NCBI RefSeq assembly: GCF_000374465.1
Contig: NZ_KB894529.1
Coordinates: 1 to 64,000 of the forward strand
DNA: 64,000 nt
Reading direction: 5' to 3'
Source of the DNA: Ahrensia kielensis DSM 5890
Lineage (GTDB): Bacteria; Pseudomonadota; Alphaproteobacteria; Rhizobiales; Rhizobiaceae
The notes beneath the pieces were generated by a model. That model searched no databases. It was not told the origin of the DNA and was given only the letters and a program-made list of their open reading frames with translations. This document shows positions 8,066-18,139 of this stretch, in pieces; the first letter of the stretch is position 1; every line of letters begins with the position of its first letter. Made by a program: the position numbers and the translations under genes.

Positions 8066-8099
8066 AATGGCGAAGATCGCGGCAGCGTTCTTCGCCATT
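8066..8099. terminator. Long hairpin between convergent genes
   Basis: AATGGCGAAGA and TCTTCGCCATT form a perfect 11 bp stem around a 12-base loop, inside which CGC and GCG can add three more pairs. It lies between the plus-strand small genes ending at 7988 and the minus-strand pump gene ending at 8109. T-runs on both sides are weak, so it is best seen as a bidirectional terminator or an mRNA end barrier. Confidence 0.6.
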
Positions 8100-8108
8100 G
8101 CCTGATAT

Positions 8109-11100
8109 TTAAACTTCAGCTTCCACCAACTTTATTTCGTTCTCTAGGCGCCTCTGTGAAGCACCGGGCGCGGCTCCCCATCCAGCAATTAATCTGTAGA
8201 ATACAGGTGTTAGGAACAAGGTGAAGATCGTGGCAAAGCCAAGACCACCAACAATGACAGAGCCAACAGCGATACGTGCTTCTGCACCTGCACCTGATGT
8301 TAAGATGAGTGGCAGTCCACCAAAAACCGTAGACACCATCGTCATCATGACAGGGCGTATACGCAAGTGGAGTGCATTGCGAATAGCGCTATCAATGTCT
8401 TGCCCTTGTTCACGCAACTGATTGGCAAATTCCACGATCAAAATACCATTCTTAGCCATGACGCCTATTAGCATGACCAAACCGATCTGACTGTAATAAT
8501 TCAACGTTCCACCTGAAAGTGAAATAGCGAGCAGTGCTGCAGCTAAGCCGAAGGGCACGGTCAGCATAATTACAAACGCACTGGCAAAGCTTTCAAACTG
8601 TGCCGCAAGAACAAGAAACACAACAGTAAAGGCAACGCCGAAGATGAGGTAGAGCCCCGACTGGCTGCTTTCTAATTCAGCGGCCTCGCCAAGAAAGACA
8701 ATACTGGCTCCATCCGGCAATATTTCTTGTGCTACCTCACTGACACGAGCAGCCGCAGTGCCTAAGTCGATGCCGTCACCCAAATTTGCTTGAAGTGAAA
8801 CAGAAAGCGAGCCGCCTTCTCGCACAATTTGAGATGCACTTACGACTTGCTCCAGCTTTGCCATCGCGGAAACGGGTACATAGACTTTATCAGCTGTTTG
8901 AACAAAAATGGATTCCACATCGCTCGGATTATCCAAAGGTGGTCCACCCGGCACGAGGCGAATGTCAACTTCTGTATCATCAACGAAAACAGAAGTCGCA
9001 ACTTCACCCTGCAACATTGCATTAATGGTGGAAGAGACAAGTTGCGGCGATAGACCTAGATCTTTTACTAAGTCACCATCCACGCTTAATTCCAGTAATG
9101 GCTCCACATTATCAGCTGAAAGTTGCGGGTTAGCAAAGGTTTCATCTTGCCGCATGGCTGCAACCATTTCACTTGCCGCATCGGCGAGCAGTTCCAAATT
9201 ATTGCCCGTTACGGCAAATTGAACGCCCCTACCCGCGCCGCGAATACCTAAACTGTTGCCTGAACGGGCTGAAACAGTGAGGCCCGGCACTTGCGCAAGT
9301 TCGCGGTTAAGCTGGACCAAAATCTCTTGCTGGCTGCGCTCACGTTCTGCCCAATCGGCGAGCCTTACGATGATAAAAGCAGATGAACCGCCGCCCCGAC
9401 CAAGCAAGGTTTGAACGATCTTGACTTCGCCCTTATCAACATAAGGCTGCAGAATTGCTTCAATTTGCTCAACTTGATTTTCAACATATTCTAATGTTGC
9501 CCCTGTCGCGCCGCGAGCAGGAATAAGAAAGAATGCGCGGTCTTCTGACGGCGTTACTTCTGAACTTAAATTGCTCATTGCTCCGGCCGAAAAAATCACA
9601 AAAGCAGCGGCAGTAGCGATCACCAGAAATGGCGCTTTGATCGCCTTATCCATGACCGTATCAAATGTACGCAGCATAAATGAAGGCTTGCGGCTTTCCT
9701 CGTTTGTTTCTGAAGCATTGCTTTTGCCTGGATCGAGGACGGAAGCCATCATAGGCGCTAAAGTTAAGGCTGCGATTGATGACAAAGTCACGCTGAATGC
9801 TAGAACGAAGCCAAACTCGCTGAAGATGCCTCCAGCTTGACCCGGCAAAAATGATATTGGAATAAACACTGCGGCAAGTGTTGCAGTAGTGGAAATAACC
9901 GCGAAGAAAACCTCATTGGTTCCCGCTACCGCAGCAGCAAAAGCGCCCATACCCTCGCTGCGCTTGCGCACGATGTTTTCAACCACAACGATGGCATCAT
10001 CAACAACCATGCCGGTTGCGAGAACAAGCGCTAAAAGGCTTATTGTATTGACGGAGAACCCTGTAATCCAGATTGCCGCAATCGTGCCAATAAGTGCCAC
10101 AGGAATTGTAACCGCAGGTATTATCGTTGCACGCCATGACCTGAGAAAAAGAAAGATAACGGCAATCACGATGCCAGTTGCAATCATGATTGATGTTGTC
10201 ACTTCGTTGATTGAGCCTTCGATGAAAATACCATCATCAGATGTCACAGTGAGTTCTATGCCATCGGGCAATTCGTTTTGCAGTTCAGCTACTGCTGCAC
10301 GGACATTCTTCGAAATCGTAAGCGTGTTGCCTACGGATTGGCGCACGATATCAATGCCGATAGCCGTATTTCCATTAAGGCGAGACGATGCGGCGTTGTC
10401 TTCTGGAACAAGCTGAACAAAGGCAATGTCTGAAAGGCGCGTTGAGGCATTAATCAGAACATCGTTCACCATCTGCTCTGTTACTTCAGGCGTGCTTGAG
10501 CGCAGGGTGAGTTCTTGGGAAGCCGTTTCAATTGAGCCAAGCGGTGTGTCATCACGTAAGCTTTGCAAAGCGGTCGATACATCAAAAATTGAAAGGCCGC
10601 GGCTGAGTAAAGACGGCATATTAAGTGTCACACGAAACTCAAGCGCCTGACTGCCGGTCACTGTTACTTCTGCAATGCCATCAATGAGGGACAAACGATC
10701 GTAAATTGTACCTTCCGCAATTTCCGTCAATTCCGGAATTGAGGCATTACCCACGACAGCGAGCCGAACAATTGGATCGGAATTCGTATCGCTTTTACGC
10801 ACGACAGGATCATCAATATCATCGGGCAATTGCCGTGTTGTTTGCGATACGATTTCGCGCGCTTCGTTGGCGGCAACATTAACATCTGTGCCATCGCTCA
10901 GATCAATCGTTATGCGGCTGCTGCCGTTTTCTGAGGTTGAGGAAATGTAGCTTAATCCATCAAGGCCACCCAGCGCATCCTCAAGAACTTTTGTCACCTC
11001 TTGGTCAACAGTTTTAGCCGAGGCACCAGTATAACTGGTACGAACAGACAGCACCGGCCTATCCACATCGGGCATTTCGCGGACATCAACCGAATTGAGC

Positions 11101-11222
11101 GCGGCAAGGCCAGCAATAATGATAAGTAAATTCAGGACCAGCGCCAATATCGGTCGTGCGACGAATGTTCCGGTTAGGCCCGATATGCTTTTTTTCTTTG
11201 GTTCAGAGGAAACATCGCTCAT
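8109..11222 (-). CDS. RND (HAE-1 family) efflux pump inner-membrane permease
   Basis: A 1037-residue resistance-nodulation-division transporter, normal for the family. The N-terminus has a single helix (ILALVLNLLIIIAGLAAL), then the first large periplasmic loop with the porter subdomains. Helices 2-6 include the proton-relay segment LATGMVVDDAIVVVEN near residue 400, with the paired Asp. The second half repeats the design and ends in further helices (GVMAKNGILIVEFANQ). It would extrude hydrophobic compounds using the proton gradient, together with the adaptor encoded just upstream (4 bp overlap). No TolC-type outer membrane gene is adjacent, so it probably shares one encoded elsewhere. Substrate unknown. 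Confidence 0.95.
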   Translation of the reverse strand: MSDVSSEPKKKSISGLTGTFVARPILALVLNLLIIIAGLAALNSVDVREMPDVDRPVLSVRTSYTGASAKTVDQEVTKVLEDALGGLDGLSYISSTSENGSSRITIDLSDGTDVNVAANEAREIVSQTTRQLPDDIDDPVVRKSDTNSDPIVRLAVVGNASIPELTEIAEGTIYDRLSLIDGIAEVTVTGSQALEFRVTLNMPSLLSRGLSIFDVSTALQSLRDDTPLGSIETASQELTLRSSTPEVTEQMVNDVLINASTRLSDIAFVQLVPEDNAASSRLNGNTAIGIDIVRQSVGNTLTISKNVRAAVAELQNELPDGIELTVTSDDGIFIEGSINEVTTSIMIATGIVIAVIFLFLRSWRATIIPAVTIPVALIGTIAAIWITGFSVNTISLLALVLATGMVVDDAIVVVENIVRKRSEGMGAFAAAVAGTNEVFFAVISTTATLAAVFIPISFLPGQAGGIFSEFGFVLAFSVTLSSIAALTLAPMMASVLDPGKSNASETNEESRKPSFMLRTFDTVMDKAIKAPFLVIATAAAFVIFSAGAMSNLSSEVTPSEDRAFFLIPARGATGATLEYVENQVEQIEAILQPYVDKGEVKIVQTLLGRGGGSSAFIIVRLADWAERERSQQEILVQLNRELAQVPGLTVSARSGNSLGIRGAGRGVQFAVTGNNLELLADAASEMVAAMRQDETFANPQLSADNVEPLLELSVDGDLVKDLGLSPQLVSSTINAMLQGEVATSVFVDDTEVDIRLVPGGPPLDNPSDVESIFVQTADKVYVPVSAMAKLEQVVSASQIVREGGSLSVSLQANLGDGIDLGTAAARVSEVAQEILPDGASIVFLGEAAELESSQSGLYLIFGVAFTVVFLVLAAQFESFASAFVIMLTVPFGLAAALLAISLSGGTLNYYSQIGLVMLIGVMAKNGILIVEFANQLREQGQDIDSAIRNALHLRIRPVMMTMVSTVFGGLPLILTSGAGAEARIAVGSVIVGGLGFATIFTLFLTPVFYRLIAGWGAAPGASQRRLENEIKLVEAEV

Positions 11223-12433
11223 TGTGCAGCACCTGCTTCACCTGATGATGGTTGGCGACGCGCGATAGGCTCGCCTTCTGTCTTAGGTTTTCTCTCCTTT
11301 GACCTCTCCCGCGTTGGGGCGGCGTTTGAAGCAGTTATTTTTGTGCCATCGCGTAGCTTCTGCGTGCCGTCAGTCACAATCTGTGTTCCTGCAGGCAGTT
11401 TGGTATCAATCCAGACATTATCCTGCTGGCGCATCACAATTGATACAGGAACAGCCTTCGCTACCCCGTCTTCAACTGTCCAAATCTGCGAACCATTGCG
11501 CGTCCAGCTGATTGCATTGGTGGGAACGAACGCGCCGGGTTCACTTTCATTGATTAGTCGAACGCTAAAACTCATACCTGGTAGCAGTGAATGATCGTCA
11601 TTATCGACCCGTGCCTGAACGGTAATCGTGCGCGTCGTGCTATCTATGCGGTTGTCATATGCGTACACTTCGCCTTTGAAAACTTTACCGGCAAAAACGG
11701 GGGTTGATAGAAGAACTTCCTTTTGCAAAGCCAATAGGCCTAGGGCGCGTTCGGGCAATTCAAACTCGACGAGCAATTGTTCAATATCATCTATGGTTAC
11801 AATGGTTGTGCCATTGGCAAGGTTTGCGCCCGTTTTAATCCGGCTCAACCCAAGAATACCGTCAATAGGGGCGCGAATTGTTCTCTCTTCCAAGGCGTTC
11901 TCTGCCAAACTGACTTGTAACTGCGCTTGTGAAAGAGCCGTTTTTGCATCGGCAACAGTTACCGCAGAAACTACAGACGCATTGCCCGTTCCTAGTTTCT
12001 CATAACGACTTACTTGTTCTTGCGCTTGTTTTAGGCTCGCTTTGGCTATCTCCAGATTGATTGACTGGGTGCGATTGTCCAACTTCAATAAAACATCGCC
12101 AGCTTTCACAGGCGTGTTTGATGTCAGAGATATTTCCTCAACCTGGCCCGCAACATCTGAAACCACATCAACATGATTGATTGCTTCACTGGTGCCAATT
12201 GCGCGCAAGGTGTCATTAAAGGACGCATATTCGATTTCGCCAACGGTAACGACTGTTGCGCCGCCGCGGGAACGACCTCCTGCTCTTCCCGCCCCGCCGC
12301 CTTTGGCACCAGCTGCGCTTTCCTCAACTTCTGAACCCGTTCCTAGGGGAAACCATGATGGAATGCCGAACGTGTAAAAATAGGAGATAGATAGGACTGC
12401 AAGCCCTAGAACAAATGACAAGAGGCGGGACAA
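11219..12433 (-). CDS. RND efflux periplasmic adaptor (membrane fusion protein)
   Basis: A 404-residue adaptor. A short N-terminal hydrophobic anchor (LLSFVLGLAVLSISYFYTF, residues about 4-22) is followed by a Gly/Arg-rich linker. Then come the lipoyl half-motif VSDVAGQVEEISLTSNTPVKAGDVLLKLDN, broken by an alpha hairpin (residues about 115-165), the second half IRAPIDGILGLSRIKTGA, and the beta-barrel and membrane-proximal domains. The last 35 residues are a charged, disordered tail. The frame can only begin at TTG (12433), with AGAAGG 9 bases upstream. An in-frame TGA lies 36 bases before it. It is the first gene of the two-gene pump operon. Confidence 0.9.
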   Translation of the reverse strand: MSRLLSFVLGLAVLSISYFYTFGIPSWFPLGTGSEVEESAAGAKGGGAGRAGGRSRGGATVVTVGEIEYASFNDTLRAIGTSEAINHVDVVSDVAGQVEEISLTSNTPVKAGDVLLKLDNRTQSINLEIAKASLKQAQEQVSRYEKLGTGNASVVSAVTVADAKTALSQAQLQVSLAENALEERTIRAPIDGILGLSRIKTGANLANGTTIVTIDDIEQLLVEFELPERALGLLALQKEVLLSTPVFAGKVFKGEVYAYDNRIDSTTRTITVQARVDNDDHSLLPGMSFSVRLINESEPGAFVPTNAISWTRNGSQIWTVEDGVAKAVPVSIVMRQQDNVWIDTKLPAGTQIVTDGTQKLRDGTKITASNAAPTRERSKERKPKTEGEPIARRQPSSGEAGAAQ

Positions 12434-12846
12434 CGAGAATAACCTTCTATTTCTAGGGCGTTTATTTCAAAGGAGTGAATTTTGACAGAACAGAAAGCGC
12501 CTACCCTCTCATCCATAAATTCACACCGAACGCATCAAAACATGAATTTCGGCAACTAAAACTACCACATTGAAACGATTTGAAAAATTACAAATTAGTT
12601 ATTTTAGCGGAAGCTTGGTTACGAAGACCAACGAAGCGAGCTGAACTAAGTTATTGAATGTAGGCCATATGAAAATTCAAAACCGAAGGAACTGTCCAGT
12701 GAGGAATTAATCAATTTATTATACAAGCTTAATACGCTTTAAATATTGAATTTTATTAGGTAACAATAGACACCATCAATCGGATGCAAAACTGCATTGA
12801 AACACCCAGCTTATTTTCCGATTATGAAAGCTGAAACGGATTAATA
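12434..12846. other. AT-rich divergent intergenic region
   Basis: These 413 bases separate the pump operon from the fnr-type gene. I see no convincing gene. TTGGT-N7-ACCAA at 12615-12631 is a small inverted repeat that could be an operator. No TTGAT-N4-ATCAA box is present, so FNR autoregulation through a consensus site is not supported. The stretch 12700-12770 is strongly AT-rich and is the likely promoter area of the regulator gene. Confidence 0.5.
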
Positions 12847-13578
12847 ATGACCGAGCGGCAAGACATTCATAATTCAAGCATTCCTGTTTTATGCAAATCC
12901 TGTGAAGCGCGCCACCGCGGTGTTTGTGGCGCTTTAAACAGTGATCAACTGATCTATTTGAGTAAGCATACCCATAAGGGCGCTGTTCAGCCGGACACTG
13001 AACTGATTGTTGCTGACAGTAAAATTGAGAATTATTCCAACATCATTTTCGGTACTGTTAAACTGACCAAATTGATGCCAGATGGCAGACAGCAAATTGT
13101 TGGACTTCAGTTTTCGCCAGACTTTCTTGGGCGTCCCTTTAGGCGTGAGACCGGTGTATCGGCTGAGGCTGCAGGCCCTGTTTCGCTGTGCTCGTTTCCG
13201 AAAAACATTCTTGAGAAGCTTGTCAAAGAATCGCCAGAGCTTGAGCATAGATTGCATGAACAGGCGCTTCGTGAACTCGACGAAGCACGGGATATGATGC
13301 TGATGCTAGGGCGCATGACAGCAGTTGAAAAAGTCGCGACTTTTTTGATGCTTCTTGTAAAGCATCTCGACCCTGAACAAGACGATGATAGCAACAGCAT
13401 TCGGTTTGATTTACCGCTCAAACGTGCCGACATTGCAGATTTTCTTGGCCTGACGATCGAAACTGTCAGCCGCCAGATGACCAAGCTTAGAAAAGCAGGT
13501 GTCATCGACATTGAAAACAACCGCACCATTAACGTGCCAGATATATCGCGTTTAAGCGCTATAGCTGGCAATTTTTAA
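12847..13578 (+). CDS. fnrN: FNR-type oxygen-responsive transcription regulator (FnrN/FnrL)
   Basis: A 243-residue Crp/Fnr family protein. The N-terminal Cys16, Cys19 and Cys27 (C-x2-C-x7-C), together with Cys115, match the four ligands of the oxygen-labile 4Fe-4S cluster in FnrN/FnrL, unlike FixK, which lacks them. A cyclic-nucleotide-binding-like beta roll, a dimer helix and a C-terminal winged helix follow. The recognition helix reads LTIETVSRQMTKL, where the E-x-x-S-R pattern reads TTGAT half-sites. Two such sites lie in front of the cco and hemN units nearby, which makes it their probable activator. The start has only a weak ribosome site. Confidence 0.92.
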   Translation: MTERQDIHNSSIPVLCKSCEARHRGVCGALNSDQLIYLSKHTHKGAVQPDTELIVADSKIENYSNIIFGTVKLTKLMPDGRQQIVGLQFSPDFLGRPFRRETGVSAEAAGPVSLCSFPKNILEKLVKESPELEHRLHEQALRELDEARDMMLMLGRMTAVEKVATFLMLLVKHLDPEQDDDSNSIRFDLPLKRADIADFLGLTIETVSRQMTKLRKAGVIDIENNRTINVPDISRLSAIAGNF

Positions 13579-13581
13579 ACG

Positions 13582-14952
13582 TCAAACCACCTTTGAAAAC
13601 CGAACCGTGCTCCGTTTCAAATATTGATCGAATTGCGATGCCACAATGCGCGTAAAGGGTTTTGCTTGCGGTGGTATGTGCAATGACGTTCCGCTCACCT
13701 TCACCAACTGAAACGGGTCTGCGGCAGAAAATTTGTTTGCCAGTTGGACACTTTCGCTCACGCGCTCATCCGAAGCGAAAGGCAAGCTCGCAAAATCAAC
13801 ATGAAAATCACACATCAAACGCTCAATCAGAGCGCCGTAATATAAATCGACTGGCTGCAGCTTATACCCCTTGTCAGATGCTAGCAGTCCATCTGAAATA
13901 CGCTTTTGATAAAGGTTTGTTGCAACTGTATTTTGCATGAAGCCGTTTGGTGAGCGACCGATAGACGATGCACCAAGTCCGAGCATGACATCGGCGCTGT
14001 CGGTCGTATAACCTTGGAAATTACGCCTTAACACACCCTTTTTCTGCGCTACAGAAAGGCTGTCATTTGGAAGCGCAAAATGATCTATACCGATACTGGT
14101 ATATCCAGATTGCACGAGCAATCGAGACGCATTTTGCATTTGTTCAAAACGTTCATTTTGTCCCGGAAGATCTTCTTCCTTAATCATAATCTGATGCGGT
14201 TTGAACCAAGGAACATGCGCATAGCCAAACATTGCCATGCGGTCCGGTTTTAAAGAAATACACTGCTGGACGGTGCTTTCAACGCGTTCATTTGTTTGTT
14301 TTGGAAGCCCATAAAGAGCGTCAATATTGATTGATTTAATTCCAATGGCCCTTAGTTCTTTGACAACTATCTCAGTCAGTTCAAAGCTCTGCGTTCGATT
14401 GATTAATCGCTGCACTTCAGGGTCAAAATCTTGCACACCAATGCTGGCACGCGTAACACCCAGCGCTTCAATTGCTTTATAAAAATCATCGGTTGCATCA
14501 GAGGGGTCGATTTCCACACTGATCTCTGTTTCCTCATCAAAAGCAAAATAGCGCTCAAGGCTTTGCTTAATAAGGCGCATTTCCTTCGACTGAATTAAGC
14601 TTGGCGAGCCGCCACCGAAATGTAAGTGACTGACTGTCACTGTTTTGTTTAGCTTGCGCCCTAACAAGTTGATTTCGTCACATAGACTATCGATGTAGTT
14701 CTTTATCGGTTCATATTTATTTGTATGTTTTGTATGGCAACCACAGAACCAGCAAAGACGGTCACAAAAGGGAATGTGCAAATAGATAGAGACGGGCTCT
14801 TCTTCTGTTAAATTTTCCAGCGTCGTTTCTAATACTGAAGAGCCCACGCCAGATTTGAACTGGGGCGCTGTGGGATAGCTTGTATAACGTGGAAGTGCAT
14901 TCGGATAAAAATCAAAAACTTTTGCGGGATCAATGTTTTGCAGCTCTATCAT
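13582..14952 (-). CDS. hemN: Oxygen-independent coproporphyrinogen III oxidase HemN
   Basis: A 456-residue radical-SAM enzyme that oxidatively decarboxylates coproporphyrinogen III to protoporphyrinogen IX without oxygen. The cluster motif is Cys63-x3-Cys67-x2-Cys70 followed by Cys72, inside IYLHIPFCDRLCWFCGC. FGGGSPSLI and the Glu/Asp of SVEIDPSD further bind SAM. The C-terminal HemN domain is present, and the length matches true HemN rather than the shorter HemW. The start overlaps the hemerythrin stop by 4 bp (ATGA), so both are read from the promoter at about 15.45 kb with the FNR box. It converges on the fnr gene with 3 bp between stops. Confidence 0.95.
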   Translation of the reverse strand: MIELQNIDPAKVFDFYPNALPRYTSYPTAPQFKSGVGSSVLETTLENLTEEEPVSIYLHIPFCDRLCWFCGCHTKHTNKYEPIKNYIDSLCDEINLLGRKLNKTVTVSHLHFGGGSPSLIQSKEMRLIKQSLERYFAFDEETEISVEIDPSDATDDFYKAIEALGVTRASIGVQDFDPEVQRLINRTQSFELTEIVVKELRAIGIKSINIDALYGLPKQTNERVESTVQQCISLKPDRMAMFGYAHVPWFKPHQIMIKEEDLPGQNERFEQMQNASRLLVQSGYTSIGIDHFALPNDSLSVAQKKGVLRRNFQGYTTDSADVMLGLGASSIGRSPNGFMQNTVATNLYQKRISDGLLASDKGYKLQPVDLYYGALIERLMCDFHVDFASLPFASDERVSESVQLANKFSAADPFQLVKVSGTSLHIPPQAKPFTRIVASQFDQYLKRSTVRFSKVV

Positions 14953-15413
14953 GTTGCTTCCCCTGTAAGAGAAGAAAGCATCTCCTTTTCAAAGGCGATA
15001 TGACGCCGCAAGCCTTCAAAAAAGCCACGCAACATATAGCTCAGCTTATCAATGTTCTTTTCGCGCCCCGCGACAAAGCTCTTCAACGTATCTGAAATCT
15101 CATGCGCGAAACTTTCATCTTCCCAATGCTCGCCATGAAGGCGCTCAATCGTCGTTGCTAAATGTGCATTCGACGGGTCGGCTTTCATGAGGGCAGGAAA
15201 CAATTCATTTTCTTCAAATGAATGTGCGGCCATCACAACCGGATATACTTTTTGAGCAGCGAGTAGACATTGCTGATTATCGACGCGTCTGGGCAGCTCG
15301 TCGGCAATAGTCTCCAGTTGATTACACAATAGCGTTTGCGCGTTCAAATGGAGATTAAGCTTTTCGTAAAGGTGGATCATCTCGCGACTGTGATTTTGAA
15401 ACGGCTCTGCCAT
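14949..15413 (-). CDS. Hemerythrin HHE domain protein
   Basis: A helical protein of about 154 residues with the spaced His/Glu ligands of a di-iron hemerythrin: an early H (MIHLYEKLNLH), HSFEENELFP in the middle, RLHGEHWEDE, then RRHIAFEKEML near the end. Such proteins bind oxygen or NO, or protect iron-sulfur enzymes. Its position ahead of hemN in a microaerobic operon suggests protection or sensing under low oxygen. Two ATGs are possible. The second (15413) has GGAG at 7 bases while the first (15419) is too close to it, so I chose 15413. The divergent promoter shares the FNR box with ccoN. Confidence 0.85.
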   Translation of the reverse strand: MAEPFQNHSREMIHLYEKLNLHLNAQTLLCNQLETIADELPRRVDNQQCLLAAQKVYPVVMAAHSFEENELFPALMKADPSNAHLATTIERLHGEHWEDESFAHEISDTLKSFVAGREKNIDKLSYMLRGFFEGLRRHIAFEKEMLSSLTGEAT

Positions 15414-15470
15414 CTGCATTCTCCGTGCTGCATAGCTTATCCATATATTGGCCGATTCAGTTCGCTGACA

Positions 15471-15484
15471 TTGATCTAGATCAA
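15471..15484. promoter_or_regulatory. FNR/FixK box TTGATCTAGATCAA
   Basis: A perfect TTGAT-N4-ATCAA palindrome between the divergent hemerythrin-hemN and ccoNOQP units. If the activator sits at -41.5 on each side, starts of transcription fall near 15436 (leftward) and 15519 (rightward), just upstream of both start codons. One site could therefore serve both operons. Confidence 0.9.
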
Positions 15485-15535
15485 AGTGGTATCCGGAATT
15501 TCATGGCAACAACGCTCCAATAAGTAAGCGAGTAA

Positions 15536-17212
15536 ATGCTGATACTGATGGAGCAAGGAAATATGCTAACCGCCACCCCCATAATATTGACCGGTGCAGG
15601 AGCCTTTATCGGGCTGTTGGCCTCAGCCTTTGCCAAGGACGCTTTCTTTGCGCAACATATGGCAATTCTTGCGATCATATTGACAATAGCGACGGTCATT
15701 TTGCTTAAGAGATTTCAGTTTTCTTCGCCTGCACAAATTCAGCGCCGAGAAGAAGCTGCCCGCAGCGTCTATATGGATGACGTTATACGGTGGGGCGTTA
15801 TTGCAACCGCCTTCTGGGGTGTCGTTGGATTTTTGGTTGGTGTTATTGCCGCTGCGCAACTTGCTTGGCCTGAGCTCAACATCCAACCTTATTTGAATTT
15901 TGGACGCCTAAGACCGTTACACACATCGGCGGTTGTCTTTGCCTTTTGCGGATCTGCGCTCATTACGACAGCATTTTATGTCGTGCAGCGCACCTGCCGC
16001 GCACGGCTTTGGGGCGGCAATCTAGCTTGGTTTGTATTCTGGGGTTACCAGCTTTTCATTGTAATGGCTGCAACGGGATATTTGCTCGGCATTACACAAT
16101 CCAAAGAATACGCAGAGCCTGAATGGTATGTTGATCTTTGGCTGACCATCGTATGGGTGGCGTTTCTGATGGTTTATGTAGGCACAATCGTTAAGCGGAA
16201 TGAGCCACATATCTATGTCGCCAACTGGTTCTTTTTATCGTTCATTGTGACTATCGCAATGCTGCATATCGTCAATGGGCTTTCAATGCCTGTGTCATTG
16301 CTCGGATCAAAAAGTTATTCAGCATTTGGCGGTGTACAGGATGCGTTGACACAGTGGTGGTATGGCCACAATGCCGTTGGCTTCTTCCTGACAGCCGGAT
16401 TTCTAGGAATGATGTATTACTTCGTTCCGAAACAAGCCGACCGCCCAATTTATTCTTACCGCCTTTCAATCATCCACTTCTGGGGTCTCATCTTCCTCTA
16501 TATCTGGGCTGGACCGCACCACCTCCACTTCACGGCACTGCCTGACTGGGCACAAACACTTGGCATGGTTTTCTCAATTATGCTCTGGATGCCTTCATGG
16601 GGCGGCATGATCAATGGCCTGCTAACCTTACAAGGTGCATGGGACAAAGTGCGTACTGATCCGATCTTGCGGATGATGGTTATCAGCTTGGCTTTCTATG
16701 GCATGTCGACTTTCGAAGGCCCTGTAATGTCTATTAAGACAGTCAACTCACTGTCTCACTATACTGACTGGACAATAGGTCATGTGCATTCTGGCGCTCT
16801 TGGCTGGAATGGAATGATCACCTTCGCGGCACTTTACTTTTTGACACCGCGTCTTTGGAACCGTGAACGCCTGTACTCATTGCGCATGGTCAACTGGCAC
16901 TTCTGGTTGGCGACACTCGGCATCGTCATTTACGCAGCAGTGATGTGGGTTTCCGGTATCACGCAGGGGCTAATGTGGCGCGAATATGATGCACAAGGCT
17001 ATCTCGTCTATTCATTTGCTGAAAGCGTTGCTGCTCTGCACCCTTACTATGTGATGCGTGTATTTGCTGGCCTGCTCTACCTGTCTGGCGCACTCATCAT
17101 GGCATTCAACCTTTTCATGACCATTCGCGGAAAGCAGAGAATCGAAGCGCCACTTCGCAATTCACCAGCCCCAATCAACGATAAGCCCGTCGTGGCTCAG
17201 CCCGCGCAATAG
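15536..17212 (+). CDS. ccoN: cbb3-type cytochrome oxidase catalytic subunit CcoN
   Basis: A 558-residue heme-copper oxidase subunit I that reduces oxygen to water and pumps protons at very low oxygen. About 12-14 membrane helices are visible. Haem and copper ligands sit in [12 protein letters not shown] (low-spin haem His), [17 protein letters not shown] (CuB His), [15 protein letters not shown] (CuB His-His) and [14 protein letters not shown] (haem His residues). The C-terminus is a short soluble tail. The start is uncertain: ATG codons at 15536, 15548 and 15563 are in frame. It heads the ccoNOQP operon, 12 bp before ccoO, and is probably driven from the FNR box at 15471. Confidence 0.96.
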   Translation: MLILMEQGNMLTATPIILTGAGAFIGLLASAFAKDAFFAQHMAILAIILTIATVILLKRFQFSSPAQIQRREEAARSVYMDDVIRWGVIATAFWGVVGFLVGVIAAAQLAWPELNIQPYLNFGRLRPLHTSAVVFAFCGSALITTAFYVVQRTCRARLWGGNLAWFVFWGYQLFIVMAATGYLLGITQSKEYAEPEWYVDLWLTIVWVAFLMVYVGTIVKRNEPHIYVANWFFLSFIVTIAMLHIVNGLSMPVSLLGSKSYSAFGGVQDALTQWWYGHNAVGFFLTAGFLGMMYYFVPKQADRPIYSYRLSIIHFWGLIFLYIWAGPHHLHFTALPDWAQTLGMVFSIMLWMPSWGGMINGLLTLQGAWDKVRTDPILRMMVISLAFYGMSTFEGPVMSIKTVNSLSHYTDWTIGHVHSGALGWNGMITFAALYFLTPRLWNRERLYSLRMVNWHFWLATLGIVIYAAVMWVSGITQGLMWREYDAQGYLVYSFAESVAALHPYYVMRVFAGLLYLSGALIMAFNLFMTIRGKQRIEAPLRNSPAPINDKPVVAQPAQ

Positions 17213-17223
17213 GAGAACTACTG

Positions 17224-17970
17224 ATGGCTAACCTAACCCATCGTTTTCTAGAGAAACACAAAAAGCTAGAGCGCAATGTGAGCTTGCTTTTCGTATTCTC
17301 ACTTCTCGCCGTGCTTGTTGGCGGCATTGTAGAAATCGCACCGCTTTTCTATCTCGAAAATACAATTGAGAAAGTTAAAGGCATGCGGCCCTACTCTCCT
17401 CTCGAATTGGCTGGTCGGAACATTTATGTGCGTGAGGGATGCTATGTCTGTCATAGCCAGATGATCCGTCCGTTCCGTGATGAAGTGGAGCGCTATGGCA
17501 ATTACTCGCTTGCTGCCGAAAGCATGTATGACCGTCCATTTCAATGGGGATCAAAACGTACAGGTCCAGATCTAGCACGTGTGGGTGGGCGTTACTCAAA
17601 TGAGTGGCATGTCCAACATTTGACTGATCCGCAATCTGTTGTGCCTGAATCAATCATGCCAAAATATGGATTTCTTACTGAGCAAGCGTTGGATGTTCGT
17701 GACCCTGCAGCGCATCTCATTGCCAACCGGCGCGTAAGTGTTCCCTACACCGATGACATGATTGAGAACGCAAGCGCCGATATGAAGGTTCAAGCAGAGA
17801 TTGATGGTGATTGGGATGACCTATTGGCACGCTATCCGAAAGCTGTTGTCGGTGACTTTGACGGTGATCCAAAACGTTTGACCGAAATGGATGCTCTTGT
17901 CGCCTATTTGCAAATGGTGGGTACGCTTGTGGATTTCTCCACTTACGAACCTGACCTATCATCCCGCTAG
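17224..17970 (+). CDS. ccoO: cbb3 oxidase mono-haem cytochrome c subunit CcoO
   Basis: A 248-residue membrane-anchored cytochrome c. An N-terminal helix (residues about 21-41) is followed by the single c-haem site Cys73-Tyr-Val-Cys76-His77 in [14 protein letters not shown]. Downstream comes the axial Met region ([13 protein letters not shown]), as usual for CcoO. It passes electrons from CcoP to CcoN on the periplasmic side. AGGAGAA precedes the ATG by a few bases. It is the second gene of the operon. Confidence 0.96.
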   Translation: MANLTHRFLEKHKKLERNVSLLFVFSLLAVLVGGIVEIAPLFYLENTIEKVKGMRPYSPLELAGRNIYVREGCYVCHSQMIRPFRDEVERYGNYSLAAESMYDRPFQWGSKRTGPDLARVGGRYSNEWHVQHLTDPQSVVPESIMPKYGFLTEQALDVRDPAAHLIANRRVSVPYTDDMIENASADMKVQAEIDGDWDDLLARYPKAVVGDFDGDPKRLTEMDALVAYLQMVGTLVDFSTYEPDLSSR

Positions 17971-17980
17971 GAGCCTAAGC

Positions 17981-18139
17981 ATGGAACTTTCTTACCAAAC
18001 CATGAGAACCTTCGCTGACAGCTGGGGCCTTCTCTACATGTTTATTATATTTTGCTTCGTCGTTTTTTGGACATTCAGACCAAGCTCTAAACCGATGAAT
18101 GATGATGCTGCCCAAATACCTTTTAAGGAGGACAATTGA
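17981..18139 (+). CDS. ccoQ: cbb3 oxidase small subunit CcoQ
   Basis: A 52-residue protein starting MELSYQTMRTFADSWGLLYM with one membrane helix (LLYMFIIFCFVVFWTF) and an acidic tail ending FKEDN. Size, single helix and place between ccoO and ccoP identify CcoQ/FixQ, which stabilises the oxidase complex. AGGAG lies 6 bases before the ATG. Its TGA overlaps the ccoP start by one base. Confidence 0.93.
   Translation: MELSYQTMRTFADSWGLLYMFIIFCFVVFWTFRPSSKPMNDDAAQIPFKEDN

Noticed and set aside
9889-10416. 175-residue plus-strand frame inside the RND permease gene
   Set aside because: Antisense to a well-supported RND gene; its sequence is low-complexity Ala/Thr/Ser as expected from an opposite frame.
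12434-12846. FNR autoregulatory box upstream of the fnr gene
   Set aside because: Half-sites such as TTGAA and ATCAA occur but none with a 4-base spacer.
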